In this document: one piece after another, positions 1 through 10,068 of the stretch
Layout of the letters: each line of letters starts with the position of its first letter
Position numbering within the stretch: the stretch's first letter is position 1
DNA from: Ancylobacter mangrovi
Lineage (GTDB): Bacteria > Pseudomonadota > Alphaproteobacteria > Rhizobiales > Xanthobacteraceae
NCBI RefSeq assembly: GCF_024752355.1
Contig: NZ_JANTHZ010000013.1
Coordinates: forward strand, 123,115 to 187,114
Length of the DNA: 64,000 nt
Reading direction: 5' to 3'
The notes under the pieces: model-generated
What the model saw: the letters and a program-made list of their open reading frames with translations, nothing else
Told to the model about the DNA's origin: nothing
The model's database searches: none
Position numbers and translations under genes: made by a program

Positions 1-162
1 GACGAACAGAAGGACTTCCGGGACTTCCTGGACCGTCTGCGCCAGGCCAAGGACAAGGCCGAGTTCGACCAGTTCATGACCGAGCGCCGCGACCGTCCCA
101 CGCCGCCCCCCTCGGACGTGCCCCCGTCCCAGCCCTGGAACCAGCCCCAGAACGGGGGCTGA
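1..162 (+). CDS. C-terminal end of a DUF2852-like protein (partial)
   Basis: The window opens inside a gene; 53 codons remain, ending in TGA at 160-162. The visible part is a charged helix (FRDFLDRLRQAKDKAEFDQF, then MTERR) followed by a Pro/Gln/Asn-rich tail. This helix resembles the C-terminus of DUF2852 proteins, small inner-membrane proteins of unknown function common in Rhizobiales; the family call comes from memory of that motif. The membrane part would lie upstream of the window. A strong terminator follows directly, so this gene ends its transcription unit and is separate from the tol genes. Confidence 0.6.
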   Translation, partial: DEQKDFRDFLDRLRQAKDKAEFDQFMTERRDRPTPPPSDVPPSQPWNQPQNGG

Positions 163-194
163 CCATCCGGCGCTGACCTCCACGCCTGATCGAG

Positions 195-225
195 ACGGCC
201 CGGCCCTGCGCCGGGCCGTTTTCTT
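195..225 (+). terminator. Rho-independent terminator after the DUF2852-like gene
   Basis: A perfect 10-bp stem (ACGGCCCGGC with GCCGGGCCGT), a 5-nt loop, and a T-rich tail (TTTTCTTT). It lies 33 nt after the stop codon and insulates the tol cluster from the upstream gene. Confidence 0.85.
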
Positions 226-297
226 TGTCGCCACGGCGGGACGGGACCCGCGCGGGCTTTGTTCACAACGCGGCCGCGCTCGGCTATGAGGGCGACT

Positions 298-837
298 ATG
301 AACGAGCGCCCCGAACCGCTGTCGCCGGACGTCCTGAAGGCCGATCCGTTCCTGCACCTCGCCGGCCGGCTGGTGCCGGGCGGGCATGTGCTGCCGGTCC
401 GCGTCTATTACGAGGACACGGATTTCTCCGGCATCGTCTACCACGCCAACTACCTGAAGTTCATGGAACGCGCCCGCTCCGACCATCTGCGGCTGATCGG
501 CGTGGTGCAGGGCGATCTGTTCGGCGAGGCGCTGGCCGAGGCGCCGGGCTTCGCCTTCGTGGTGCGCTCGATGGATCTCCAGTTCGTGCGCCCGGCCCGC
601 ATCGACGACGTGCTGGAGATCCACACCGCCCCGCTCGAGGTGGCGGGCGCCTCGATCACGCTGCAGCAGAAGGTGATGCGCGGCACGGAATTGCTGGTCG
701 AGGGCAAGGTGAAGGTCGCCTTCGTCTCCCAGGGCCGGGCCCGGCGCATCCCCGACGCGCTGCGCCTCGCCATGAAGGCGGCGCAGGAGGAGGCGCCGAG
801 GGACGGCGCCGCAACGGACGGGGCTCCGCGCGGCTAG
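298..837 (+). CDS. ybgC: Tol-Pal system-associated acyl-CoA thioesterase YbgC
   Basis: A hot-dog fold thioesterase of about 179 residues. The 4-hydroxybenzoyl-CoA thioesterase-type motif YYEDTDFSGIVYHANYLKF lies near residues 37-56, with the catalytic Asp (in DTDFSG) and the His of YHANY visible. YbgC family members hydrolyse acyl-CoA or acyl-ACP and are encoded beside tolQRA almost everywhere. ATG 298 was chosen because GAGGG lies 5 nt upstream; an in-frame ATG at 286 is possible. About 280 nt separate it from tolQ, so tolQ may also have its own promoter. The protein is longer than the usual 130-150 residues because of an N-terminal extension of roughly 30 residues. Confidence 0.9.
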   Translation: MNERPEPLSPDVLKADPFLHLAGRLVPGGHVLPVRVYYEDTDFSGIVYHANYLKFMERARSDHLRLIGVVQGDLFGEALAEAPGFAFVVRSMDLQFVRPARIDDVLEIHTAPLEVAGASITLQQKVMRGTELLVEGKVKVAFVSQGRARRIPDALRLAMKAAQEEAPRDGAATDGAPRG

Positions 838-1116
838 GGAGCACCGGCGCGGGCCCGCCGCTGTTGCGAGGCGGTCACGCTAACGGTGCATTAACCTTGT
901 CGATTGCTTAATCGGGTCGGCGCAACCCTTTGCACGCCCTAGTTTCGTCGGATTCGCCGTCGAACACGGGCGGACGGAAAGAGGGCGGCATGGACCCAGG
1001 ACACCGCGTCCGGGCCGGTTCGCCCTGCTGGAAATTGCCGCAGGGCGTTGCCGCGTCGTGCTTTCCGGCCGTCCATCCGGGCGTGGCCGGCCTATCGTGC
1101 TGAGGTTAACACACAC

Positions 1117-1830
1117 ATGAATCCTGCCGATGTGGCGCAGACCGCCATGGCAGCCCCAACCGCGGATCTGACGCTGATCGGGCTGTTCCTCCAGGCCAGC
1201 ATCGTCGTGAAGATCATCATGGTCGGGCTGATCCTCGCCTCGGTCTGGGTGTGGGCGATCATCATCGACAAGACGATCCTGTTCGGCCGCATGAAGCGCC
1301 AGATGGACCGTTTCGAGTCGACCTTCTGGTCCGGCCAGAGCCTCGAGGAGCTCTACCGATCGCTCGCCTCGCGGCCGAACCACGCCATGGCCGCCATCTT
1401 CGTCGCCGCGATGCGGGAGTGGAAACGCTCCTATGAAGGCGGGGCGCGCTCCTTCTCCGGGCTCACCCAGCGTCTCGACAAGGTGATGGACGTGACCATC
1501 ACCCGCGAGGTCGAGCGGCTGGAGCGCGGGCTGCTGGTGCTGGCGACGGTCGGTTCGGCGGGTCCGTTCATCGGCCTGTTCGGCACGGTGGTCGGCATCA
1601 TGACCAGCTTCCAGTCGATCGCCGCGTCGAAGAACACCAGCCTCGCGGTGGTGGCGCCGGGCATCGCAGAAGCCCTGTTTGCGACAGCGATCGGCCTTTT
1701 CGCCGCCATCCCGGCGACGATTTTCTATAACAAGTTCGTTTCCCAGGTTAATCGACAGGCGCTGAGGCTGGAAGGTTTCGCGGACGAGTTCTCGGCCATC
1801 CTGTCCCGGCAGATCGACGAGCGGGGCTGA
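1117..1830 (+). CDS. tolQ: Tol-Pal system proton-motive subunit TolQ
   Basis: An inner-membrane protein of 237 residues in the MotA/TolQ/ExbB family. Three membrane segments are visible: near residues 25-50 (IVVKIIMVGLILASVWVWAI), near 140-165 (the conserved GPFIGLFGTVVGI segment) and near 175-200 (ALFATAIGLFAAIPATIFYN). TolQ forms the proton channel with TolR and energises TolA. The start at 1117 gives the standard N-terminus and follows GAGG 11 nt upstream. The tolR start follows 3 nt after the tolQ stop, so they are co-translated. A longer in-frame extension to 1048 has no family counterpart. Confidence 0.95.
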   Translation: MNPADVAQTAMAAPTADLTLIGLFLQASIVVKIIMVGLILASVWVWAIIIDKTILFGRMKRQMDRFESTFWSGQSLEELYRSLASRPNHAMAAIFVAAMREWKRSYEGGARSFSGLTQRLDKVMDVTITREVERLERGLLVLATVGSAGPFIGLFGTVVGIMTSFQSIAASKNTSLAVVAPGIAEALFATAIGLFAAIPATIFYNKFVSQVNRQALRLEGFADEFSAILSRQIDERG

Positions 1831-1833
1831 CGA

Positions 1834-2286
1834 ATGGGGATGTCCGCAGGAGGCGGAGGCGGCTGGACGTCGCGGCGCTCGCGCCGGCGCGGCGGCGGCG
1901 GCGTCATGTCCGAGATCAACGTCACGCCCATGGTCGACGTGATGCTGGTGCTGCTCATCATCTTCATGGTGGCGGCGCCCATGCTCACCGTGGGCGTGCC
2001 GCTCGACCTGCCGCAGACGCAGGCGCAGGCGGTGCCCCAGGACAACGAGCCGCTGGTGGTCAACATCACCAAGGACGGCAAGGTCTATCTCCAGGACACG
2101 GAGATCGCGGTCGACGAGCTGGTTCCCAAGCTGCAGGCCATCGGCAAGGCGGGCTATGAGGAGCGCATCTTCGTGCGCGCCGACAAGAGCCTCGACTACG
2201 GCACCGTGATGCGCGTCATGGGCCGCCTGTCCGGTGCCGGCTTCAAGCACGTCGCCCTGGTTTCCGAAGTCGAGCAGGGGAGCTGA
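1834..2286 (+). CDS. tolR: Tol-Pal system subunit TolR
   Basis: An ExbD/TolR family protein of 150 residues. After a short Gly/Arg-rich cytoplasmic N-terminus comes the motif EINVTPMVDVMLVLLIIFMV near residues 28-47; its Asp in the membrane helix is the residue that carries protons in this family. The rest is the periplasmic domain. It works with TolQ as the motor of the envelope-constriction machine. It starts 3 nt after tolQ and ends 3 nt before tolA, in a tight operon. Confidence 0.95.
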   Translation: MGMSAGGGGGWTSRRSRRRGGGGVMSEINVTPMVDVMLVLLIIFMVAAPMLTVGVPLDLPQTQAQAVPQDNEPLVVNITKDGKVYLQDTEIAVDELVPKLQAIGKAGYEERIFVRADKSLDYGTVMRVMGRLSGAGFKHVALVSEVEQGS

Positions 2287-2289
2287 GCC

Positions 2290-3273
2290 ATGCGCGTCGG
2301 CATCGTCTCTTCGACCGCCCTTCATCTCGGCATCATCGGCTTCATGGTGATCTCGTTCGCCTCGCCCTCGCCCTTCGAGGTGCCGCCGAGCGAGGCCATG
2401 CCGATCGACATCATCTCCGACGCGGAGATGAGCCAGATGATGGCCGGCAAGAAGGACGCGCCGCGCAAGGAAAACCCCAAGCCGGTGGTCGAGAAGGTCG
2501 AGGACAAGCCGAAGCCGGCCGAGAATCTCGAGGCCAAGGTCGAGGACAAGCCGGAGATCAAGGCGAGCCGCGAGGCCGCCGCCCCGCCGCCCCCGCCGCA
2601 GGAGCAGGCCAAGCCCGCCGAGCAGAAGCCCCCGGCCGAGAAGGCCGAGGCCAAGCCCGAGCCGGCGCCGCCGAAGGACGCGGAATCGCTCGCCGCCAAG
2701 CCGCCCGAGCCCAAGCAGGAGCAGCAGCCCAAGCCCGAGGAGACCGCGCAGGCGGCCCCCGCGCCGGTGCCGCCGAGCAAGCCGAAGAACATCCCGCCCA
2801 AGGTGGTGCAGGCGCCGCCGAAGGACCAGAAGGAGTTCAACCCGAACGACATCGCCGCGCTGCTGAACAAGCAGGACGCGCGCCGCATGGCCTCGATCGG
2901 CGACACCATCAACAACACCAGCTCGCTCGGCGCCTCGACCGGCTACGCCCCGACGCTCTCGCTGACCGAGCTCGACGCGCTGCGGGCCTATCTCGCCCGC
3001 TTCTGGCACATGCCGACCGGCGCCGCCGACGTCGGCCGGGTGAAGGTGATGGTGGTACTGCGGCTCAGCCCGAACCGCACCCTGATCGGCCGGCCGGAGG
3101 TCGTGGGGATGGAGAACGCGTCGAACCCCTACGCGCCGCAGATGAGGGAGAGCGTGCTGCGCGCCATCTACGCTGCGGCGCAGCAGCCCAACCCGTTCCC
3201 GATGCTGTCGGCCGAGAAATACGACGTCTGGCGGGAGATGCAGCTCACCTTCGATCCCTCATGGATCAACTGA
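2290..3273 (+). CDS. tolA: Cell envelope integrity protein TolA
   Basis: A protein of 327 residues with the TolA plan. There is one N-terminal membrane anchor (residues about 1-26), a long low-complexity Lys/Pro/Glu/Ala linker (about 55-185) that would span the periplasm, and a C-terminal TolA/TonB-like domain (about 230-327, beginning near LRAYLARFWHMPTGA). It links the TolQR motor to TolB and Pal at the outer membrane. The linker is richer in proline than the helical E. coli one, as is common in alphaproteobacteria. It starts 3 nt after tolR and 136 nt before tolB. Confidence 0.93.
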   Translation: MRVGIVSSTALHLGIIGFMVISFASPSPFEVPPSEAMPIDIISDAEMSQMMAGKKDAPRKENPKPVVEKVEDKPKPAENLEAKVEDKPEIKASREAAAPPPPPQEQAKPAEQKPPAEKAEAKPEPAPPKDAESLAAKPPEPKQEQQPKPEETAQAAPAPVPPSKPKNIPPKVVQAPPKDQKEFNPNDIAALLNKQDARRMASIGDTINNTSSLGASTGYAPTLSLTELDALRAYLARFWHMPTGAADVGRVKVMVVLRLSPNRTLIGRPEVVGMENASNPYAPQMRESVLRAIYAAAQQPNPFPMLSAEKYDVWREMQLTFDPSWIN

Positions 3274-3409
3274 CAATGCACGGCGCCGGCAGGACGGGCG
3301 GGAGGCCGATGGCGGAGTATGACCTTGCGGAACCTATGCGTGATGTGATTCGACAAAAGACAATTGGGGCGGGCATTCGCCATCAGGGATTAGATTCGAG
3401 ATCGATATT

Positions 3410-4768
3410 ATGAGTCACATTGTCCGTCCGGGCCGTTCCGGCCTCCTCATCGGTCGCCGCAGTCTCATTGCAGGGGCCGGCGCCCTCACCGGCCTCAGCC
3501 TGCTCTCGCGCCCGGCCGAGGCGGTGCTCAAGCTCGACGTGACCGGCGGCACGGTGCAGCCGCTGCCCATCGCCATCACCGATTTCGTCGGCGGCGGCAG
3601 CCCGCAGGACGTGGAAGCGGGCAAGGGGGTGACGCAGATCATCACCGCCGACCTGCGCCGCTCCGGCCTGTTCGCGCCGATCGACCCGGCCGCCTTCGTC
3701 GAGAAGATCACCAACCCCGACACCTCGCCCCGTTTCCAGGACTGGCGCGTGATCAACGCGCAGGCGCTGGTGACCGGCCGCATGACCCGCCAGCCCGACG
3801 GGCGGGTGAAGGCCGAGTTCCGCCTGTGGGACGTGTTCGCCGGCCAGCAGCTCATCGGCCAGCAATATTTCACCCAGCCGGAGAACTGGCGCCGCGTCGC
3901 CCACATCATCGCCGACGCGATCTACGAGCGGCTCACCGGCGAGAAGGGCTATTTCGACACCCGCATCGTGTTCGTCGACGAGAGCGGGCCGAAGGAGAAG
4001 CGGGTCAAGCGCCTCGCCATCATGGACCAGGACGGCGCCAACGTGACCTATCTCACGCGCGGCGACGACCTCGTGCTGACGCCGCGCTTCTCGCCGACCA
4101 GCCAGGAAATCACCTATATGAGCTACGGGCAGGGCGAGCCGCGCGTCTACCTGCTCAACATCGAGAACGGCCAGCGCGAGGTGGTCGGCAACTTCCCGAA
4201 CATGAGCTTCTCGCCGCGCTTCGCCCCCGACGGGCAGCGGGTGATCCTCTCGCTCCAGCAGGGCGGGGATTCCAACATCTTCGTCATGGACCTGCGCTCC
4301 AAGGCGACGACGCGGCTGACCGACACGGCGGCGATCGACACCGCGCCGTGCTATTCGCCGGACGGCTCGCAGATCTGCTTCGAGAGCGACCGCGGCGGCT
4401 CCTCGCAGATCTACGTCATGAATCCCGACGGCTCGAACCCGCACCGCATCTCGTTCGGGGAAGGGCGTTATTCGACCCCGGTCTGGTCGCCGCGCGGCGA
4501 CGTCATCGCCTTCACCCGGCAGGCGCAGGGGCGCTTCGCCATCGGGCTGATGAACCCGGACGGTTCGGGCGAGCGCATCCTGACCGAGGGCTACCACAAT
4601 GAGGGGCCGACCTTCGCCCCGAACGGACGCGTGATCATGTTCTTCCGCGATCCGGGCGGCGAATCGGGGCCCCAGCTCTATACCGTGGACATCACCGGCT
4701 ATAACGAGCAGCGGGTGCCGACGCCGAGCTACGCGTCGGACCCGGCATGGTCGCCGCTGCGTTCGTGA
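3410..4768 (+). CDS. tolB: Tol-Pal system periplasmic beta-propeller protein TolB
   Basis: A protein of 452 residues: an N-terminal TolB domain (about 40-170), then a six-bladed propeller of PD40 repeats. Blade motifs include [36 protein letters not shown] and PAWSP. The N-terminus has paired arginines before a short hydrophobic stretch ([14 protein letters not shown], then a cleavage-like PAEA), which resembles a twin-arginine signal rather than a plain Sec signal. TolB binds Pal and TolA in the periplasm. It follows tolA by 136 nt, the same strand and pathway. Confidence 0.95.
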   Translation: MSHIVRPGRSGLLIGRRSLIAGAGALTGLSLLSRPAEAVLKLDVTGGTVQPLPIAITDFVGGGSPQDVEAGKGVTQIITADLRRSGLFAPIDPAAFVEKITNPDTSPRFQDWRVINAQALVTGRMTRQPDGRVKAEFRLWDVFAGQQLIGQQYFTQPENWRRVAHIIADAIYERLTGEKGYFDTRIVFVDESGPKEKRVKRLAIMDQDGANVTYLTRGDDLVLTPRFSPTSQEITYMSYGQGEPRVYLLNIENGQREVVGNFPNMSFSPRFAPDGQRVILSLQQGGDSNIFVMDLRSKATTRLTDTAAIDTAPCYSPDGSQICFESDRGGSSQIYVMNPDGSNPHRISFGEGRYSTPVWSPRGDVIAFTRQAQGRFAIGLMNPDGSGERILTEGYHNEGPTFAPNGRVIMFFRDPGGESGPQLYTVDITGYNEQRVPTPSYASDPAWSPLRS

Positions 4769-4922
4769 GCCGGTAGGGAACGGTTAACCATAAGAGATCG
4801 TTGAGGCGATGGTCTTGGAATCGACGCATTTGAGCAAGGTTCCGTAAAGGTTGACGGACCATCCATAAACGTCATCACGCTAGATCGGGGCGCCCGGTCA
4901 GGGGAATCAGGAGTCAGCGGTT

Positions 4923-5417
4923 ATGATCGGTATGTTGCGCCATCTGGGCGGAGCGCGCGCCGCCTTCATCATCGGTTTTGCCATGCTCGCGGCAGCCTGC
5001 GCGAAGAACCCGATGGATGGTGCAGGCCAGCAGCTTGGCTCGGCCCCTCCCGGCAGCCCTCAGGAGTTCATCGTCTCGGTCGGCGACCGCGTGTTCTTCG
5101 AAAGCGACCAGTCCGACCTGTCGGCGCAGGCGCAGGCGACGCTGGACAAGCAGGCGCAGTGGCTGAACCACTACCGGCAGTACACCTTCACCATCGAGGG
5201 CCATGCCGACGAACGCGGCACACGCGAATACAACATCGCGCTCGGCGCCCGTCGCGCCCAGAGCGTGCGCGACTATCTGGTCGCGCGCGGTGTCGACGCC
5301 AACCGCATGCGGACCATCTCCTACGGCAAGGAGCGCCCGGTCGCGGTGTGCAACGACATTTCCTGCTGGTCGCAGAACCGGCGCGCGGTGACGGTGCTGA
5401 ACGCCACCAACTCCTGA
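4923..5417 (+). CDS. pal: Peptidoglycan-associated lipoprotein Pal
   Basis: A protein of 164 residues with a lipoprotein signal ending in LAAAC (Cys 26, followed by Ala, compatible with outer-membrane sorting). The C-terminal OmpA-like domain has the peptidoglycan-binding motif (TIEGHADERGTREYN, then LGARRAQSVRDYL). Pal is the outer-membrane anchor of the Tol system. A good Shine-Dalgarno (AGGAG) lies 9 nt upstream of ATG 4923. A 154-nt gap after tolB could hold a separate promoter. Confidence 0.95.
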   Translation: MIGMLRHLGGARAAFIIGFAMLAAACAKNPMDGAGQQLGSAPPGSPQEFIVSVGDRVFFESDQSDLSAQAQATLDKQAQWLNHYRQYTFTIEGHADERGTREYNIALGARRAQSVRDYLVARGVDANRMRTISYGKERPVAVCNDISCWSQNRRAVTVLNATNS

Positions 5418-5438
5418 CGCACGCTGGGGCAGCTTCGG

Positions 5439-5470
5439 GGCCCGGTCCGCTTCACGGCGGGCCGGGCCTT
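5439..5470 (+). terminator. Hairpin after pal, possible weak terminator
   Basis: A 12-bp stem with one G-T pair (GGCCCGGTCCGC with GCGGGCCGGGCC) begins 21 nt after the pal stop. The following T-run is only two bases, so termination may be partial or the hairpin may protect the pal mRNA 3' end. Confidence 0.45.
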
Positions 5471-5644
5471 GCCATGTCCGGCGTGCCGGGACCGGCGGGC
5501 CACACTTTGGACGCGATCGGCCCGGTATGTTCGGCTATCATGCTGCGGCTCCCGTCGCCGCCTGAAGCCGGCCGCCCGTTCCGGGCCGCCTCAATCCCAT
5601 CCAAGCTTGCGCTGCCGCTCGCGCCGAAGCCTGCCCCAGTTGTC

Positions 5645-6550
5645 ATGATGTTCCGTATCTCGCGATTTTCCGCCCTTCTGCTGCTCGCCGGTCTCACTGC
5701 GGCGGTGCCCGCTGCCTGGCAGGGCGCGCAGGCGCAGGCGAACAACGATTTCTTCGGCAACCTGTTCAAGCCGCCGGGCCAGGTGCGCCAGGGCAATAAC
5801 GCCAATGAGGGCGATTCACCCGACTCGCTGTCGGCGCGGATGGACCGGCTCGAGAACCAGATGCGGATGATGACCGGTCAGATCGAGCAGCTTCAGTACC
5901 GCAACCAGCAGCTCGAGAACCAGCTCCGCGGCGTGCAGGGCGGCGCGGCGCCGGCCGGCATGCCGCCGGCCGCGCCCGGCGCCGGCCGCGGCTCGGACGC
6001 GTTCGACCCGTCGAGCCAGCCGGGCGCCGCCGGCGCGCCGCGCCCGCTCGGCACCACCGCGCCCTCCGGCCCGCCTCCGGGCGCCTCGGCCGGCACCCCG
6101 CCCGGCGCGCCGATGGACCTCGGCGCCCTGTCGGGCTCCGTCGCGGCGGCCCCGGCGCCGAGCTCGGAGAGCCCGAAGGACCTGTACGACCGCGCCTATG
6201 GCTACATGCTGCAGCAGGATTACAGCCAGTCGGGCCAGGCCTTCGAGCAGTTCATCCAGCTCTATCCCAACGACCGGGCCGCGCCGGACGCCTATTACTG
6301 GCTCGGCGAGACGCAGTTCCTGCGCAAGTCCTACAAGGAGGCGGCGCAGAGCTTCCTCAAGGTCTCGACCGACTATCCCAACGCCGTGAAGGCGCCGGAC
6401 GCGCTGCTGCGGCTCGGCCAGTCGCTCGCCGCGATCGGCGAGAAGGACGCGGCCTGCGCCACGCTCAACGCCGTCAACAACAAGTATCCGCGCGCCTCCA
6501 CCACCATCAAGCAGGGTGTGGCGCAGGAGCAGAAGCGTGCCGGCTGCTGA
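5645..6550 (+). CDS. cpoB: Cell division coordinator CpoB (YbgF), TPR protein
   Basis: A periplasmic protein of 301 residues. It has a cleavable signal (MMFRISRFSALLLLAGLTAA, ending around QAQA), then a short coiled-coil trimerisation helix (about 60-95, repeated LENQ and YRNQQ), a Gly/Pro/Ala-rich linker, and C-terminal TPR repeats (about 180-300; AYGYMLQQDYSQSGQAFEQF starts the first). In E. coli CpoB coordinates PBP1B with the Tol machine. The start is chosen at the signal peptide because the open frame extends far upstream without family features; no strong ribosome site is visible. Confidence 0.9.
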   Translation: MMFRISRFSALLLLAGLTAAVPAAWQGAQAQANNDFFGNLFKPPGQVRQGNNANEGDSPDSLSARMDRLENQMRMMTGQIEQLQYRNQQLENQLRGVQGGAAPAGMPPAAPGAGRGSDAFDPSSQPGAAGAPRPLGTTAPSGPPPGASAGTPPGAPMDLGALSGSVAAAPAPSSESPKDLYDRAYGYMLQQDYSQSGQAFEQFIQLYPNDRAAPDAYYWLGETQFLRKSYKEAAQSFLKVSTDYPNAVKAPDALLRLGQSLAAIGEKDAACATLNAVNNKYPRASTTIKQGVAQEQKRAGC

Positions 6551-7613
6551 GGCAGCCCCACGCTCCCGCGGGCCCGGCGACGCCGCGCTCGCAACTTCCT
6601 TCGCGCCCTTCGAGCGGCACCGCAAGGTACTCCTCGCGGTCTCCGGCGGCCCCGATTCCACCGCGCTGATGCTGCTCGCCAGCCGCTGGCGCGCGGCCAT
6701 GGCCGAGGCGTCGGCGAAGGTGCCGGAGCTTGCCGTCGCTACGGTCGACCACGGGCTGCGGCCCGATGCGCGGGCCGAGGCCGAGGCGGTCGGCCGCCTG
6801 GCCGGTGCGCTCGGGCTCGACCATGCCGTGCTCGGCCTGCCGCGCCGCCTGCCGGCGACCGGCGTGCAGGAGATGGCCCGCAACGCCCGCTACGACGTGC
6901 TCCTCGCCCATGCCCGGGCGATCGGGGCCGACGCCATCGCCACCGCCCATACCGGCGACGACCAGGCCGAGACGGTGCTGTTCCGGCTGATGCGGGGTTC
7001 CGGCCTGTCCGGCCTCGCCGCGATTCCCGCCGAGCGCGACCTCGAGGGCATCGTCCTGCTGCGCCCGCTGCTCGGCTGGGCCAAGGACGAATTGATCGCC
7101 GTCTGCGCCGCGGCCGGGGTCGATTTCGCCCGTGATCCCTCCAATGCCGATCCACGCTTCGCTCGCGCGCGCCTTCGCGCGCTGATGCCCGAGCTGGCGC
7201 ACGAGGGGCTCGACGCCGCCCGGCTCGCCCGTCTCGCGGCGCGGATGGCGCGGGCCGATGCCGCGCTGGAGGCGGCGACCGATGAGGCTGCCGCCGCGCT
7301 GTGGCGCGAGCAGGGGGAGGGAATCACCTTCGACCGCGCGGGCCTGCTCGCCCAGCCGGCGGAGATCGGCCTGCGACTCATTGGCCGGGCGGTCGAGCGG
7401 GCGGGCGGGCGGGCGCCCGAGCTCGCCAAGCTGGAGGCGGTGCAGGCCTGGCTTTCCGCTTTGCCGGCCGGCACGGGCGGAGCGCGCACCCTCGCGGGCG
7501 CGCTGATCCGGGCCGGGCAGGTGCGAGTGACGGTGCGGCAGGCGCCGGCGCGCCGGCCGGGAACCGGGCGTCCCGGCGGGGCGTCGTCAGGCGCCCGGGA
7601 GAACGCCCGCTGA
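6537..7613 (+). CDS. tilS: tRNA(Ile)-lysidine synthase TilS
   Basis: A protein of 358 residues with the N-type ATP pyrophosphatase P-loop SGGPDS at about residues 36-41. TilS attaches lysine to C34 of the CAU-anticodon tRNA-Ile so that it reads AUA. GTG 6537 was chosen because AGGAG lies 7 nt upstream; it overlaps the end of cpoB by 14 nt, suggesting translational coupling. The gene order cpoB-tilS-ftsH is standard in alphaproteobacteria. The C-terminus is Arg/Gly-rich and divergent. Confidence 0.92.
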   Translation: MPAAEAAPRSRGPGDAALATSFAPFERHRKVLLAVSGGPDSTALMLLASRWRAAMAEASAKVPELAVATVDHGLRPDARAEAEAVGRLAGALGLDHAVLGLPRRLPATGVQEMARNARYDVLLAHARAIGADAIATAHTGDDQAETVLFRLMRGSGLSGLAAIPAERDLEGIVLLRPLLGWAKDELIAVCAAAGVDFARDPSNADPRFARARLRALMPELAHEGLDAARLARLAARMARADAALEAATDEAAAALWREQGEGITFDRAGLLAQPAEIGLRLIGRAVERAGGRAPELAKLEAVQAWLSALPAGTGGARTLAGALIRAGQVRVTVRQAPARRPGTGRPGGASSGARENAR

Positions 7614-7760
7614 CGTGAATGTGCGCCTTGCCGTTAGCCGCTTTTTTTGCTGCATCTTGGCAACGATCAATGGCGGACCTAAATTACGGTGCGACAAGGG
7701 AGGTCCGCCAGCGCCGGCGGAACCCGAGCGTCGGGCTTATCCGACGCCGAAAGGAACGAG

Positions 7761-9680
<1,920 letters not shown>

Positions 9681-9702
9681 GCCGGCGGCAGCGAACGAGT
9701 TG

Positions 9703-9734
9703 AAGAGCCCCGGCCTCGGTCCGGGGCTCTTTTC
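9703..9734 (+). terminator. Rho-independent terminator after ftsH
   Basis: An 11-bp stem (AAGAGCCCCGG with CCGGGGCTCTT), a 7-nt loop, and four T. It lies 22 nt after the ftsH stop. Confidence 0.9.
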
Positions 9735-10068
9735 GTTTGAGCTGGCGGGCGGGGGAGAGCGGCGAGGGGCGGATCCGGCAGCGGATATGCCGCTCTCCTT
9801 ATCTCAGCCGCCAGCGGGCCAAGCTGTCGGACACTGCCGGGAGAGTTCCACGGGCGACATCGGGCACATGCACCGGTCGCAACCCATGGGACGCGGTCCG
9901 GCTAGCTAGGCCGGTGCCTCGCGCTTGCACACACGCCCCTTCATTCGCCTGAATCCTGACCTCCCGCCGACAGTCTGAAGGGTGCTGGAGCACCATGGCA
10001 TGATCGTTGAATGGCTTCCGCAGCGGGAACGGGCATCGCGCCCTGTCACAGCAGCGGAGGAGTTCGGC
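9735..10068. other. Non-coding gap between ftsH and the NCS2 permease
   Basis: About 330 nt without a convincing gene. The only structure I can point to is a perfect 10-bp inverted repeat, GGAGAGCGGC (9754-9763) and GCCGCTCTCC (9789-9798), with a 25-nt loop. It is too far from the ftsH stop to be its terminator and has no T-run. I do not recognise a purine riboswitch core. The promoter of the permease should lie here. Confidence 0.6.

Noticed and set aside
880..3009. Long minus-strand open frame opposite tolQRA
   Set aside because: Shadow of the tol genes: low-complexity Leu/Arg/Gly sequence and no start context.
5159..5644. Upstream extension of the cpoB frame into pal
   Set aside because: The translated part has no signal or family match; the signal peptide starts at MMFRISRF (5645).
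9735..10068. A purine riboswitch before the NCS2 permease
   Set aside because: The expected three-way junction with conserved loops is not visible; only one long-loop inverted repeat is present.
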